From the NCBI RefSeq assembly GCF_002858715.1, contig NZ_PJZH01000001.1, forward strand, positions 433,231 to 497,230: a DNA stretch of 64,000 bases, written 5' to 3'. A program made the translations under genes and the position numbers. Origin of the DNA: Chimaeribacter coloradensis. Its GTDB lineage: Bacteria; Pseudomonadota; Gammaproteobacteria; Enterobacterales; Enterobacteriaceae. Below the pieces are notes generated by a model, which searched no databases, was not told the DNA's origin, and worked only from the letters and a program-made list of their open reading frames with translations. Below, piece by piece: positions 29,280-37,717 of this stretch; position 1 is the first letter of the stretch; every line of letters starts with the position of its first letter.

Positions 29280-30914
29280 TCAGCTGTGGCGGCAGCGCTG
29301 CATGATGTCCAGCGCCGGCTGGTACGCCTGCGTCCGGATGTTCATCAGCCCCAGCATCAGGGAGAAGAGGTTATCCTGGGAAACGGCCTCGTTAGCGGCC
29401 AGAGTATTCAGGCACTGGCGGTCAATGCCGTAACTCTTCTCATATTGCGGCGACATCCAGATCAAAAACGGGATATGGGTCTGCTGCGACGGGGCGAACA
29501 AATAGGGCGTCCCGTGCAGGTACATGCCGTTCTCCCCCAGGGATTCACCATGATCTGAGAGGTAAACCATCACCGTGTTGAACCTGTCGCTGTGCTGTTT
29601 CAGGGCATTGATGGTGTCATCCAGCATGGCGTCGGTGTAGAGCAGCGTATTGTTATAGGTATTGACCAGCCTTTCATGATCGCAGTTCTGGATCTGGTTG
29701 CTGTCGCAGGTCGGCGTGAAGACGCGGAACTCCGCCGGATAACGCTGGTAATAGGCCGGGCCGTGGCTGCCGATCTGGTGCAGCACGATCACGCTGTCAT
29801 CCTTCAGACCATTGATGTAGTTATCCAGCCCGGCGAGCAGCGCGCCGTCGCGGCAGAGGTCGCCTTTACACCATTCCGCCAGCTTGAGCTGGGTCACATC
29901 CTGATGCGGCACCCGGTCACAGACGCCTTTGCAGCCGCTGTCATTTTCGCGCCACAGCACATTCACCCCCGCATGTTTGAACACATCCATCAGCCCCTCC
30001 TGGTGGCTGGCGAGCGTGGCGTCATAGTGCTCACGCGGCATGGTGGAGAACATGCAGGGCACAGAGACCGCCGTCTCCGTGCCGCAGGAGGAGGCGTGGC
30101 GGAAATAGCTGACCCCCTGTTTCGCCAGCCGGGGGTTGGTCAGTTTGTCATAGCCGCCCAGGGAGAAATTCTCAGCACGCGCCGTCTCGCCGACCACCAG
30201 CACCACCAGCGTTTTTTTCGGCTGCGCCAGAATCACCGGGCCTTTATGGGCATCCGTACCGATGCGGACCAGCGGCAGGTTCTCGTCAAAATAGCGGTGG
30301 TGGGCGAAGGAGATCGTCCCGCTGACATAGTTGGAGGGCGTCAGCATCTTCACAATTGAGCGGTTATTGCGGATAAGCGACGCGTAATCTTTATAGAAGA
30401 AGGCCGCAATCAGCAGAATGATCACCACTGACGCCAGAATGTTTGCAGCCCGCAGCCCCAGCATGTACCACCACGGGCGGCGGTTACGCACCTTGATCAG
30501 GCTTATCAGCAGCGCCGGCAGCACCCCGGCCCCCAGCAGCCAGAGCAGCAACTCCGGCGTCAGCAACGCCCCGGCTTCCTGCGGCGTGGTTTCAAAGGTG
30601 TTCTGCATCATGTTGCTGTCAATCACCACGCCATAACTGAACATGAAGTAGTTGACGCCCGCGCCGCACAGCAGCAGCGCAATGATCAGGGGTTTGCGGA
30701 TATAGGGCAGGGCCAGCACGCTGAAAATAATATTCAGCGCCAGAAACAGCACCAGCGGTACCGTCATGGCGAACAGGACGTCGTGTGCCCGGCCAAAATT
30801 GATCAGTGACCAGGTCTTATGCAGGAATAACAGGTTCTGGAACACCACAAACAGCAGTGCCGTCACCAGCACATAGACCAGGGAGTTACAGTGTAACGTT
30901 CGCAAAGTTCGCAT
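29280..30914 (-). CDS. eptA: Lipid A phosphoethanolamine transferase (EptA family)
   Basis: A 544-residue inner-membrane enzyme of the EptA/PmrC/MCR family, which transfers phosphoethanolamine from phosphatidylethanolamine to lipid A phosphate and lowers binding of polymyxin and other cationic peptides. Five membrane helices occupy about residues 12-175, and the periplasmic sulfatase-fold domain follows. Zinc and nucleophile residues are visible: Glu243 in GETARAEN, Thr281 in [13 protein letters not shown] (the phosphoethanolamine acceptor position) and [11 protein letters not shown]. Several paired cysteines are also present. It stands alone, without pmrAB, and is preceded by a PmrA box. Activity on another glycolipid is possible, but the sequence favours lipid A. 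Confidence 0.9.
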   Translation of the reverse strand: MRTLRTLHCNSLVYVLVTALLFVVFQNLLFLHKTWSLINFGRAHDVLFAMTVPLVLFLALNIIFSVLALPYIRKPLIIALLLCGAGVNYFMFSYGVVIDSNMMQNTFETTPQEAGALLTPELLLWLLGAGVLPALLISLIKVRNRRPWWYMLGLRAANILASVVIILLIAAFFYKDYASLIRNNRSIVKMLTPSNYVSGTISFAHHRYFDENLPLVRIGTDAHKGPVILAQPKKTLVVLVVGETARAENFSLGGYDKLTNPRLAKQGVSYFRHASSCGTETAVSVPCMFSTMPREHYDATLASHQEGLMDVFKHAGVNVLWRENDSGCKGVCDRVPHQDVTQLKLAEWCKGDLCRDGALLAGLDNYINGLKDDSVIVLHQIGSHGPAYYQRYPAEFRVFTPTCDSNQIQNCDHERLVNTYNNTLLYTDAMLDDTINALKQHSDRFNTVMVYLSDHGESLGENGMYLHGTPYLFAPSQQTHIPFLIWMSPQYEKSYGIDRQCLNTLAANEAVSQDNLFSLMLGLMNIRTQAYQPALDIMQRCRHS

Positions 30915-30964
30915 TGAAATAGGAGATCCGTCTGAAAGGAGTCAGCACAGGTTATCAGTTGAAA

Positions 30965-31000
30965 CTTAAGAGAACCTTAAACAGGCGGGTAACCCGCCTG
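30965..31000 (-). promoter_or_regulatory. PmrA (BasR) box of eptA with adjacent hairpin
   Basis: On the minus strand 30965-30981 reads TTTAAG-N5-CTTAAG, a full match to the YTTAAK-N5-YTTAAK PmrA consensus, 51 bases upstream of the eptA ATG. Immediately upstream lies an 8-base-arm hairpin (30982-30989 and 30993-31000). PmrA activation by iron, aluminium, mild acid or cationic peptides would be expected. Confidence 0.8.
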
Positions 31001-31191
31001 ACCCCGGGCGAAGGGAAAACGGCGCGTACGCCTGCATGAAGCATAGACAGGATCCATCAGCCGCGTTGAATAATCGCACCGCGGCCGGGCACGGTTGCCT
31101 TGCCAGCCGGGGAGAAAGGGGCTTCAATTAACGGTATTACCTTTTATTCACCGCCCGTGCCGCGCAATTGCAGGTTTCCGAGGAGAGGTTC

Positions 31192-31431
31192 ATGGCCGAG
31201 CAACTGGAGTTTTTTGCCATTCCCAGCCCCTGCCGCGGCATCTGCCAGATGGATGCCAAAGGGTTTTGCCGCGGCTGCCTGCGCAGCCGGGAGGAGCGTT
31301 TTAACTGGGGCACCCTGAGCGATGCCCAGAAGCGGCACGTGCTCTACCTCTGCCGCCAGCGTTTCCTGCGGCAACAGCGGCTGGCGCGTCAGGCTGAGGA
31401 TCCGCCGCCGGAACAACCCTCCCTGTTTTAA
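31192..31431 (+). CDS. ydhL: DUF1289 protein YdhL
   Basis: A 79-residue protein with the DUF1289 four-cysteine motif (SPCRGICQMDAKGFCRGC, residues about 11-28), which probably binds zinc or an iron-sulfur cluster. It ends EQPSLF like E. coli YdhL (79 residues). Function unknown. The start at 31192 has a strong AGGAGAGG; an upstream in-frame codon at 31168 is rejected. Followed by ydhF 114 bases later, as in E. coli. Confidence 0.9.
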   Translation: MAEQLEFFAIPSPCRGICQMDAKGFCRGCLRSREERFNWGTLSDAQKRHVLYLCRQRFLRQQRLARQAEDPPPEQPSLF

Positions 31432-31545
31432 CACCCCGGATTTTTCCTGTTTCTTGCGAAGCAACGCGCAAAGCGCGGCGCTGCCGTCGAGTCCGGCCGG
31501 GCATTTGTGTATGCTGGGCACCTTATCTTTTCTGAGGAAGCGGTT

Positions 31546-32442
31546 ATGCATCAACGTTGTCAGATTTCTCCGCAAGGCCCTGAATTCTCCCCGCTGATTG
31601 CCGGTTACTGGCGGCTGATGGAGTGGGAAATGTCACCGCAGGCGCTGCTGGCCTTTATGGAGCAGCATATTGAACTGGGCATCACCACCGTTGACCACGC
31701 CGATATTTACGGTGACTACCAGTGCGAAGCCGCGTTCGGTAACGCGCTGCGCCTGAAGCCCGCGCTGCGTGAGCGCATGGAGATCGTGAGCAAGTGCGGC
31801 ATCGCCACGACGGCCAGGCCGGACCACGCCCTCGGCCACTACATCACTGACCGGGCGCACATCGTGGCCAGTGCGGAGCAGTCGCTGAAAAACCTGCATA
31901 CCGACTACCTCGACCTGCTGCTTATCCACCGGCCGGACCCGCTGATGGACGCCGACGAGGTGGCCGACGCCTTTACCACCCTGCACAGCAGCGGCAAAGT
32001 GCGCCATTTCGGCGTCTCCAACTTTACCCCGGCCCAGTTCAGCCTGCTGCAATCGCGCCTGCCGTTTACGCTGGCGACCAACCAGGTGGAGATCTCCCCG
32101 CTGAACCAGACGGTGACCCTCGACGGCACGCTGGACCAGTGCCAGCAGTTGCGCGTCCGGCCGATGGCCTGGTCATGCCTGGGCGGCGGCCGCCTGTTTA
32201 CCGAACCGCGCTACCAGGCGCTGCGTGATGAACTGGAGGCGATCGCCGGGGAGATTGGCGCACAGTCACCGGAACAGGTGGTCTACGCCTGGATCCTGCG
32301 GCTGCCGAGCCGGCCGTTGCCGATCCTCGGTACCGGGAAGATTGCGCGGGTGCAGGAGGCGTGCGCGGCCCTCTCCCTGTCGCTCAGCCGCCAGCAGTGG
32401 TTCCGCATCCGTAAGGCGGCGCTGGGGTATGACGTGCCCTGA
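31546..32442 (+). CDS. ydhF: Aldo/keto reductase YdhF
   Basis: A 298-residue NADPH-dependent oxidoreductase of the aldo/keto reductase (beta/alpha)8 family, the same length as E. coli YdhF. The catalytic tetrad region is DHADIYGDYQCE (Asp, Tyr), with Lys in EIVSKCG and His in LLIHRPDP. The cofactor-binding ATNQVEISP and GTGKIARVQ blocks follow. The physiological substrate is unknown. The ATG at 31546 follows TGAGGAAG. Confidence 0.94.
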   Translation: MHQRCQISPQGPEFSPLIAGYWRLMEWEMSPQALLAFMEQHIELGITTVDHADIYGDYQCEAAFGNALRLKPALRERMEIVSKCGIATTARPDHALGHYITDRAHIVASAEQSLKNLHTDYLDLLLIHRPDPLMDADEVADAFTTLHSSGKVRHFGVSNFTPAQFSLLQSRLPFTLATNQVEISPLNQTVTLDGTLDQCQQLRVRPMAWSCLGGGRLFTEPRYQALRDELEAIAGEIGAQSPEQVVYAWILRLPSRPLPILGTGKIARVQEACAALSLSLSRQQWFRIRKAALGYDVP

Positions 32443-32522
32443 TGAAAAAGTGATCTGCGTCACAATCCGCAGGGTTGTCCCGGAGACAAGCGAGGCGGCA
32501 GCACGGAACAGGGGGAGGTTGC

Positions 32523-32529
32523 CTATACT
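32523..32529 (+). promoter_or_regulatory. Candidate RpoS-type -10 of sodC
   Basis: CTATACT fits the extended -10 preferred by the stationary-phase sigma factor; no -35 is apparent. E. coli sodC is RpoS-dependent, which supports the reading. Confidence 0.5.
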
Positions 32530-32562
32530 CAGGGTTCTGAATCAACAGGCACTGGAGGCAGC

Positions 32563-33084
32563 ATGAATTCTCTTTCCGGCGTGGCGCTGGTGGCGGTAAT
32601 GGTCTGTGGCGCGGCACAGGCCGCCAGCAAAGATGTCACCATGAACCTGGTCTCTGCCGACGGCGAACCCAAAGCCATTGGCACCGTTACCATCAGCGAA
32701 ACGCAATATGGCCTGCTGTTTACGCCAAAACTGACCTCTCTGCCGCCGGGGGTACATGGTTTCCATGTCCACCAGAACGGCAGTTGCGATGCGGCGATGA
32801 AAGACGGCAAAAAAGTGGCGGCGCAGGCGGCCGGCGATCACTTCGACCCGCAGAAAACCGGCAAACATCTGGGGCCGTATGAAAACGGCCACCTGGGTGA
32901 CCTGCCGGTGCTGTTTGTGCATGAGGACGGCAGCGCCAGCGATCAGGTGCTGGCCCCGCGCCTGAAACAGCTCTCAGAGATTGATAACAAGGCGCTGATG
33001 ATCCATGCCGGGGGCGATAACCACGCGGATATGCCGATGCCGCTCGGCGGCGGGGGCGGCCGCATCGCCTGCGGCGTGATCTGA
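32563..33084 (+). CDS. sodC: Periplasmic Cu,Zn superoxide dismutase
   Basis: A 173-residue precursor of the same length as E. coli SodC. The signal peptide is cleaved after GAAQA (about residue 20). Copper and zinc ligands lie in HGFHVHQNGSC, AAGDHFDP, NGHLGD and the C-terminal MIHAGGDNHAD, and the disulfide cysteines are NGSC and IACGVI. It removes superoxide in the periplasm. The order ydhF-sodC-ydhKJI-slyA is the E. coli one. Confidence 0.97.
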   Translation: MNSLSGVALVAVMVCGAAQAASKDVTMNLVSADGEPKAIGTVTISETQYGLLFTPKLTSLPPGVHGFHVHQNGSCDAAMKDGKKVAAQAAGDHFDPQKTGKHLGPYENGHLGDLPVLFVHEDGSASDQVLAPRLKQLSEIDNKALMIHAGGDNHADMPMPLGGGGGRIACGVI

Positions 33085-33098
33085 CCCGGCACCCCGGC

Positions 33099-33119
33099 CC
33101 GGCCTGGGTATCAGGCCGG
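33099..33119 (+). terminator. Hairpin between sodC and ydhK
   Basis: CCGGCCTG and CAGGCCGG arms with a 5-base loop follow the sodC stop and overlap the last codons of ydhK. Only three T residues follow, so termination may be partial. Confidence 0.5.
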
Positions 33120-35138
33120 TTTCAGCGCCGGGGGCGCGCTGTCCGGTACCGCCTGCTGCAACTGTGACAGCGAGGCGCTGAGCCGCCAGATGACGCCGGC
33201 AAGGTCGCGTGCGGCCGGTGTCGGGTGGCGCGCCAGCGCCTCACTCATGGTCTGGAGTTCATCCAGGCTCTCCGCCAGCGCAACAGGGTTGACGCCGCGC
33301 TCGGTCATGATCCCCATCAGGCAGCGGAGGCAGCGGTCCCGTACCAGGGCCAGCGGGTCGGCCCGCGTCTCCCACTCACGCAGTTGCCATACCACCTGGG
33401 CGCAGTTCAGCAACACCACCCCCCAGCGTAATACCCAGATGCGCGACACCTCATCCTTACCCTGATTGAGCTGGCTGATGCGGTGATAAATCAGTGACTC
33501 AAAATCAGCCTGGGTGCGCTGCGGCCGCGGCCGTAACTGGTCAATGAAGTCACGCCGCAGGGCGCGGATCAAACGGCGGCTTTTCCGCGTGTCGGAACTT
33601 GGCCTGAGCACCTGGAACGCCACCCCGGCCAGCATCACCCCGGCCAGTTTTGCCAGGCTGTCGTTGATAAAGGCCTGATAGTCATACGCCGGCGGGTTGG
33701 CAATGGATAAAAACGATCCGCTGAACACAATCAACTGCCCCCACAGCGCGGCGTAACGGGCCTGCTGCAACTTAAGCAGTTGCATGGTGATCAGCAGCGG
33801 CAACAGGAAACAGGTAAATACCCATAACTCGCTGATCTGCACCATCAGGCCGAATTTGATCAGGTAGGTGGCGATCGAGAGCAGCAGCATCGCCTTCAGC
33901 AGGGTGGTAATACTGTTGATGGGCGAGGGCGTGGAGGAGTAGAGCACACAGCTAATCGCCACCAGCGTCAGCCCGGCGCTGCCCGCTTCCCACTGGGTGG
34001 TGATCCAGTAAGCGCAGCCGATGACGATGCATAAAAAAGTGCGCAGGCCATTATAGGCCGCCTCATAGGTGTCGGTATGGCGGGCGAGGCGGCGGGTGGC
34101 AGGCGGGGCAAGCGTTGTCACCGGCCCGGCATGCTCAATGCGCCGTAACCAGCGCCCGCTTTGCAGGTAGAGGCGGCAGAAGTGGTGCAGGCGCAGCCAG
34201 AGCGCCCGCTGCCGGAAATCCGCATCCCCGGCCGGGGCCAGAGGTTGCAGTGTCTTAGCCAGCTCATAGTAGGTGGTGTGCGGGCGGGCCAGCTGGGCCA
34301 GTAATTGCTCCAGCGTCGCCGGCAGGTGCGCCGGCGGCGAGGGCCAGTTCAGCAGCATCCGGCGGATGCCGGCGATCACGCTGGTCAGCGTAAGCTGCTG
34401 GTGCAGCAGGAAATTGATGGTGCGGTTCTGCCGCCGGAAGCGGTAGTGGCTCCAGAAGGCCTGAATGCGCAGCAGGTTCAGCGTCAGAATCTGGCTGATG
34501 ACCCCTTCATGGGAAGTACGGATACGCGGGCTGACCTCCGGCTGCCACAGCATGGCGGCATGCTCCAGCAGCCGGGTATGCAGGCTGCGCAGGGAGGCGA
34601 GCAGGGTGCTGCCGTCAGAGGTGCTGGGCAGGATCATCATCATCAGCCCGCCGCACAGAATGCCGGTCACCACTTCACAGACCCGCGCCTGCGCCACGTC
34701 CCAGATCGCCTGTGTGTCGGTGAGGTTAACCGTGGAGAAAGCGATGATCGCTGCCGTATACCCGGCCAGGGCAAAGGCGTAGGAGACGTTATTCTGATAA
34801 TGGTTGGCGACAAAGGTACAGCTGCCGATCCAGGCGGCAATCACCAGCGTAAACAGCCACGGGTCGTTCAGGCAGTGCCCGGCGATCAGGATCGAGGCCG
34901 CCGCCCCCAGCAGGCTGCCGGCAATCCGCCCCAGGCTTTTGCTGATCACGCCGCCCACGGTAGGGAAACTCACCACCGCCGCCGAGGTCAGCGCCCAGGT
35001 CGGCTCATCCAGTTGCAGGTAAAACGCCACCCACAGCGCCAGCGCCATCGCCAGGCTGTTGCGCAGCGCATAGCGCCACTGGGCGGCGGTGGCGTTACCC
35101 CAGGGCGTGCGGGGCCAGGTCAGCCGGGAGAGGGTCAC
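33111..35138 (-). CDS. ydhK: FUSC family efflux pump subunit YdhK
   Basis: A 675-residue inner-membrane protein of the fusaric acid resistance / AaeB family (E. coli YdhK has 670). Two clusters of membrane helices lie at about residues 25-180 and 360-510, each followed by a cytosolic helical domain. With the membrane-fusion protein YdhJ and the small YdhI it should form an AaeXAB-like efflux system for aromatic acids or related toxic compounds; the real substrate is unknown. Four bases separate it from ydhJ. The cluster diverges from slyA. Confidence 0.93.
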   Translation of the reverse strand: MTLSRLTWPRTPWGNATAAQWRYALRNSLAMALALWVAFYLQLDEPTWALTSAAVVSFPTVGGVISKSLGRIAGSLLGAAASILIAGHCLNDPWLFTLVIAAWIGSCTFVANHYQNNVSYAFALAGYTAAIIAFSTVNLTDTQAIWDVAQARVCEVVTGILCGGLMMMILPSTSDGSTLLASLRSLHTRLLEHAAMLWQPEVSPRIRTSHEGVISQILTLNLLRIQAFWSHYRFRRQNRTINFLLHQQLTLTSVIAGIRRMLLNWPSPPAHLPATLEQLLAQLARPHTTYYELAKTLQPLAPAGDADFRQRALWLRLHHFCRLYLQSGRWLRRIEHAGPVTTLAPPATRRLARHTDTYEAAYNGLRTFLCIVIGCAYWITTQWEAGSAGLTLVAISCVLYSSTPSPINSITTLLKAMLLLSIATYLIKFGLMVQISELWVFTCFLLPLLITMQLLKLQQARYAALWGQLIVFSGSFLSIANPPAYDYQAFINDSLAKLAGVMLAGVAFQVLRPSSDTRKSRRLIRALRRDFIDQLRPRPQRTQADFESLIYHRISQLNQGKDEVSRIWVLRWGVVLLNCAQVVWQLREWETRADPLALVRDRCLRCLMGIMTERGVNPVALAESLDELQTMSEALARHPTPAARDLAGVIWRLSASLSQLQQAVPDSAPPALKPA

Positions 35139-35142
35139 GCGC

Positions 35143-35997
35143 CTACTCCCCGATTGAGATGGTGCAGGTGGTGCCGGCCACCAGCCTTACCCCGGCCGGC
35201 ACCTGCTCCAGGGCGATGCGCACCGGCACCCGCTGTGCCAGCCGCACCCAGGGAACATTGGGCTTCACCTCCATCAGCAGGGTGCCGCTGCTGTCCAGGC
35301 TCTGGTCAGAGATGGCGCGCCCGATGCCCTCCACCCGGCCTGTCAGCGGCACATCGCCGTCATAGAGCACCAGCCGGGCGCGATCCCCCTCCCGGATATG
35401 GCGCAGCTTGGTCTCTTCAAAATAGCCCATCACATAGAACGAATGCGCATCCACCAGCGCCACCAGCGGCGTCCCGGCGCTGGCGTAGTTTCCCTGCCGG
35501 GCCTGCAGGTTAGTGATATAGCCGTCAGTGGGGGCCACCAGCCGGGTTTTGCTCAGGTTCCACTGCGCCTGGGCCACCGCCGCCTGTGCTTGCTGATACT
35601 GCGCCTGCATCGATTTCACCGCCAGCCGCGCTTCATCCAGTGTTTCCGCAGAGATCACCCCCTTCAGCCCCTGGCGGCGCGCCAGTTCATGGGTCGCCTT
35701 CGCCAGCCCGGCATCGGCATTGGCCAGTGTGGCGCGGGCGTTGTCCAGCGCTATCCGGAAAGGTTCAGGATCGAGGGCAAACAGCAGGCTACCGGCGCGG
35801 ACAAACTGGTTATCCCGCACCGGAATAGTGATCAGGCGGCCGGAGACTTCAGGGGTAATGGTGACCACTTCTGCCCGGACTTTTCCGTCACGCGTCCAGG
35901 GTGACTGCATGTAATAATTCCACAACCACCATCCTGCGAAAATTGCCACGACGCAGATCAACAGAGTAGAGAAATATTTTAGGCTTTTAAATGTCAT
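35143..35997 (-). CDS. ydhJ: HlyD family membrane-fusion protein YdhJ
   Basis: A 284-residue periplasmic adaptor (E. coli YdhJ has 285). One N-terminal signal-anchor helix (about residues 8-28) is followed by a split lipoyl domain (VVTITPEVSGRLITIPV and AGTPLVALVDAHSFYV), a short coiled-coil hairpin around 90-140 and a beta-barrel. It links the FUSC pump YdhK to an outer-membrane channel. Operon with ydhI and ydhK. Confidence 0.94.
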   Translation of the reverse strand: MTFKSLKYFSTLLICVVAIFAGWWLWNYYMQSPWTRDGKVRAEVVTITPEVSGRLITIPVRDNQFVRAGSLLFALDPEPFRIALDNARATLANADAGLAKATHELARRQGLKGVISAETLDEARLAVKSMQAQYQQAQAAVAQAQWNLSKTRLVAPTDGYITNLQARQGNYASAGTPLVALVDAHSFYVMGYFEETKLRHIREGDRARLVLYDGDVPLTGRVEGIGRAISDQSLDSSGTLLMEVKPNVPWVRLAQRVPVRIALEQVPAGVRLVAGTTCTISIGE

Positions 35998-36004
35998 TAT
36001 TTAT

Positions 36005-36241
36005 TTACCACTTCACCAAAATCCATTGGGAAACACTTACCGCGAGCACAAACAGGGCAAGATCCATCAACACCGGGTGCCAGATGTCACCGGCATAGAT
36101 CTTTTCACGTAAGACGTGATGTATCACCAGCCATAATACAAGACCCAGTGCAAACGCCTTAAATATCGGGGGGAAATAGAGAGAGGCACCAAATACCACC
36201 TCCTGAAAGGGGTCGGCAGCCAAAAAGGAGGGAATATTCAC
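36005..36241 (-). CDS. ydhI: DUF1656 membrane protein YdhI
   Basis: A 78-residue protein with two membrane helices (about residues 20-42 and 55-75), the same length as E. coli YdhI and in the DUF1656 family that includes AaeX. It regularly accompanies FUSC pumps but its own role is unknown. First gene of ydhIJK, seven bases ahead of ydhJ. The minus strand has a perfect TATAAT at 36326-36331, a candidate -10 for the operon. Confidence 0.92.
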   Translation of the reverse strand: MNIPSFLAADPFQEVVFGASLYFPPIFKAFALGLVLWLVIHHVLREKIYAGDIWHPVLMDLALFVLAVSVSQWILVKW

Positions 36242-36396
36242 AATGGTATTATCCTTTTGATGAATACATAATTTGTTTTAAAAGCGTATCAATGATTCAC
36301 GTCATAAATTATTAAACCAGACATCATTATAATGTTATATATAATTGAATTTGGGTTCTTATCTCTCCAAAATAGGCTACACTCTGGGAAGTAATG

Positions 36397-36408
36397 TTAG
36401 CACGCTAA
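36397..36408 (+). promoter_or_regulatory. SlyA box ahead of slyA
   Basis: TTAGCACGCTAA matches 11 of 12 positions of the SlyA consensus TTAGCAAGCTAA. It lies between a candidate -10 TACACT (36378-36383) and the ribosome-binding site, fitting negative autoregulation and possible control of the divergent ydhIJK. Confidence 0.75.
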
Positions 36409-36424
36409 TTATAAGGAGGGACAA

Positions 36425-36856
36425 TTGGAGTCCAACTTAGGTTCTGATTTAGCACGATTGGTACGTGTATGGCGTGCCCTGATTGACCACCGGCTCAAGC
36501 CACTGGAAATGACCCAGACCCACTGGGTGACGTTGCACAATATCAACAGGCTACCGCCTGAGCAGTCACAAATCCAGCTGGCAAAAGCCATTGGGATTGA
36601 GCAGCCGTCGCTGGTCCGCACGCTTGACCAGTTGGAAGAGAAGGGACTTATCACGCGCCATACCTGCGCCAACGATCGCCGGGCCAAACGTATCAAGCTC
36701 ACGGACGCGGCCGCGCCGGTGATTAATCAAGTCGAAAACGTGATCGACTCTACCCGCCGGGAGATTCTGGCCGGCATTACGCCACATGAGGTCGAGGTAC
36801 TGACAAAACTGATTGAGAAATTAGAAGAGAATATTATTGAATTACAAAATAAATAA
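36425..36856 (+). CDS. slyA: MarR family regulator SlyA
   Basis: A 143-residue dimeric winged-helix regulator, matching SlyA/RovA of enterics (about 144 residues), which antagonises H-NS silencing and controls envelope and virulence-related genes. The DNA-binding helix and wing cover about residues 45-95 ([20 protein letters not shown], then [13 protein letters not shown]). Translation begins at TTG, with a strong AAGGAGGG eight bases upstream; there is no alternative ATG that would keep the conserved N-terminus. TTG starts are also used by slyA in Salmonella and E. coli. Divergent from ydhIJK. Confidence 0.95.
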   Translation: MESNLGSDLARLVRVWRALIDHRLKPLEMTQTHWVTLHNINRLPPEQSQIQLAKAIGIEQPSLVRTLDQLEEKGLITRHTCANDRRAKRIKLTDAAAPVINQVENVIDSTRREILAGITPHEVEVLTKLIEKLEENIIELQNK

Positions 36857-36888
36857 TAATTTTTGAAGACTTCACAGCACAGAAACAG

Positions 36889-36915
36889 AACCGGCGGCCC
36901 TTGGCCGCCGGTTTT
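36889..36915. terminator. Terminator between slyA and slyB
   Basis: ACCGGCGGCC and GGCCGCCGGT arms with a 3-base loop, T run on the plus side and a T-rich tract on the minus side, between convergent genes. Confidence 0.88.
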
Positions 36916-36932
36916 ACATCGGGCGCTGCCGC

Positions 36933-37400
36933 TTAGCGCGGAGAGACCGTTACCGTGCTGCCGCTGCTCGCCAGGCTGACACGCTGGCCAACGCTGAATT
37001 TGCTGGCATCAGCTTTCTGCACCACCATGATGGTGTTGCCGTCATCTTTGCGGATCTCCAGCTCCACGCCGTTGCTGCGGTTCAGCGCACCCTGGACGCC
37101 CTGACCCGCGACCCCACCGGCCACTGCGCCTGCGGCGGTCGCCAGGCTCCGGCCGGAGCCGCCGCCAATGGTGTTACCCAGGAACCCGCCCAGTACCGCG
37201 CCGCCAATGGCACCGATAACGTTGTTCTCTTCACCGCCCTGAATCTGCACTGCGCGCGTAGAAACAATGGTGCCGTACGTCACGTTCTGCACCTGTTTGG
37301 CCTGATCGGCAGTGTAGACATCGCCGGACAGGCCGCTGTCATTGACACAACCTGCCAGCGTTGCGCCCGTTAATGCCACCACGAGAAGACGCTTAATCAT
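36933..37400 (-). CDS. slyB: Outer membrane lipoprotein SlyB
   Basis: A 155-residue glycine-zipper lipoprotein, the same length as E. coli SlyB. The lipobox is LAGC with Cys18. The central Gly/Ala-rich segment (about residues 60-105) holds the glycine zipper (IGGAVLGGFLGNTIGGGSG). The C-terminal domain is a small beta fold. SlyB forms rings around outer-membrane proteins under lipopolysaccharide stress and belongs to the PhoP regulon, consistent with the PhoP box upstream. Confidence 0.96.
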   Translation of the reverse strand: MIKRLLVVALTGATLAGCVNDSGLSGDVYTADQAKQVQNVTYGTIVSTRAVQIQGGEENNVIGAIGGAVLGGFLGNTIGGGSGRSLATAAGAVAGGVAGQGVQGALNRSNGVELEIRKDDGNTIMVVQKADASKFSVGQRVSLASSGSTVTVSPR

Positions 37401-37526
37401 AAAAAACTCCTATTTTTTACGCTCCGTCCCCGGCACTTCCTGCCTGGCGACGTAATGATGATGACGACCGGTAAAAGTATGGCTGATAACCGGCTTAACC
37501 GCTATGTTGCCGGTTCGCTGCGGGCC

Positions 37527-37561
37527 AGCATACCCGTTGGGACGTCAACTGATAATAAACG
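37527..37561 (-). promoter_or_regulatory. PhoP box and -10 of slyB
   Basis: On the minus strand CGTTTA-N5-AGTTGA (37545-37561) resembles the GGTTTA-N5-GGTTTA PhoP box (9 of 12) and ends 12 bases before a -10 TATGCT (37527-37532). This is the spacing of directly PhoP-activated promoters such as mgtA. The 317-base slyB-anmK region holds nothing else I can support. Confidence 0.65.
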
Positions 37562-37717
37562 GTCATTTACGTTTCTGACAGCCCCGCAGCCATGAAGTGC
37601 CCTGCGCAGGGAGCGCGATCGCGGAAATGTTAAAAAATCAGCCGCTTTCATGGCGTTAACCCCGTAAATCTGATGTAGTGAAGAGAGAACGATGATACCG
37701 CAGTAAGAGGACAGGTT

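Noticed and set aside
29280..30914. Mobile colistin resistance gene (mcr)
   Set aside because: Shares the family catalytic motifs, but there is no insertion sequence or plasmid context and the PmrA box points to a chromosomal eptA.
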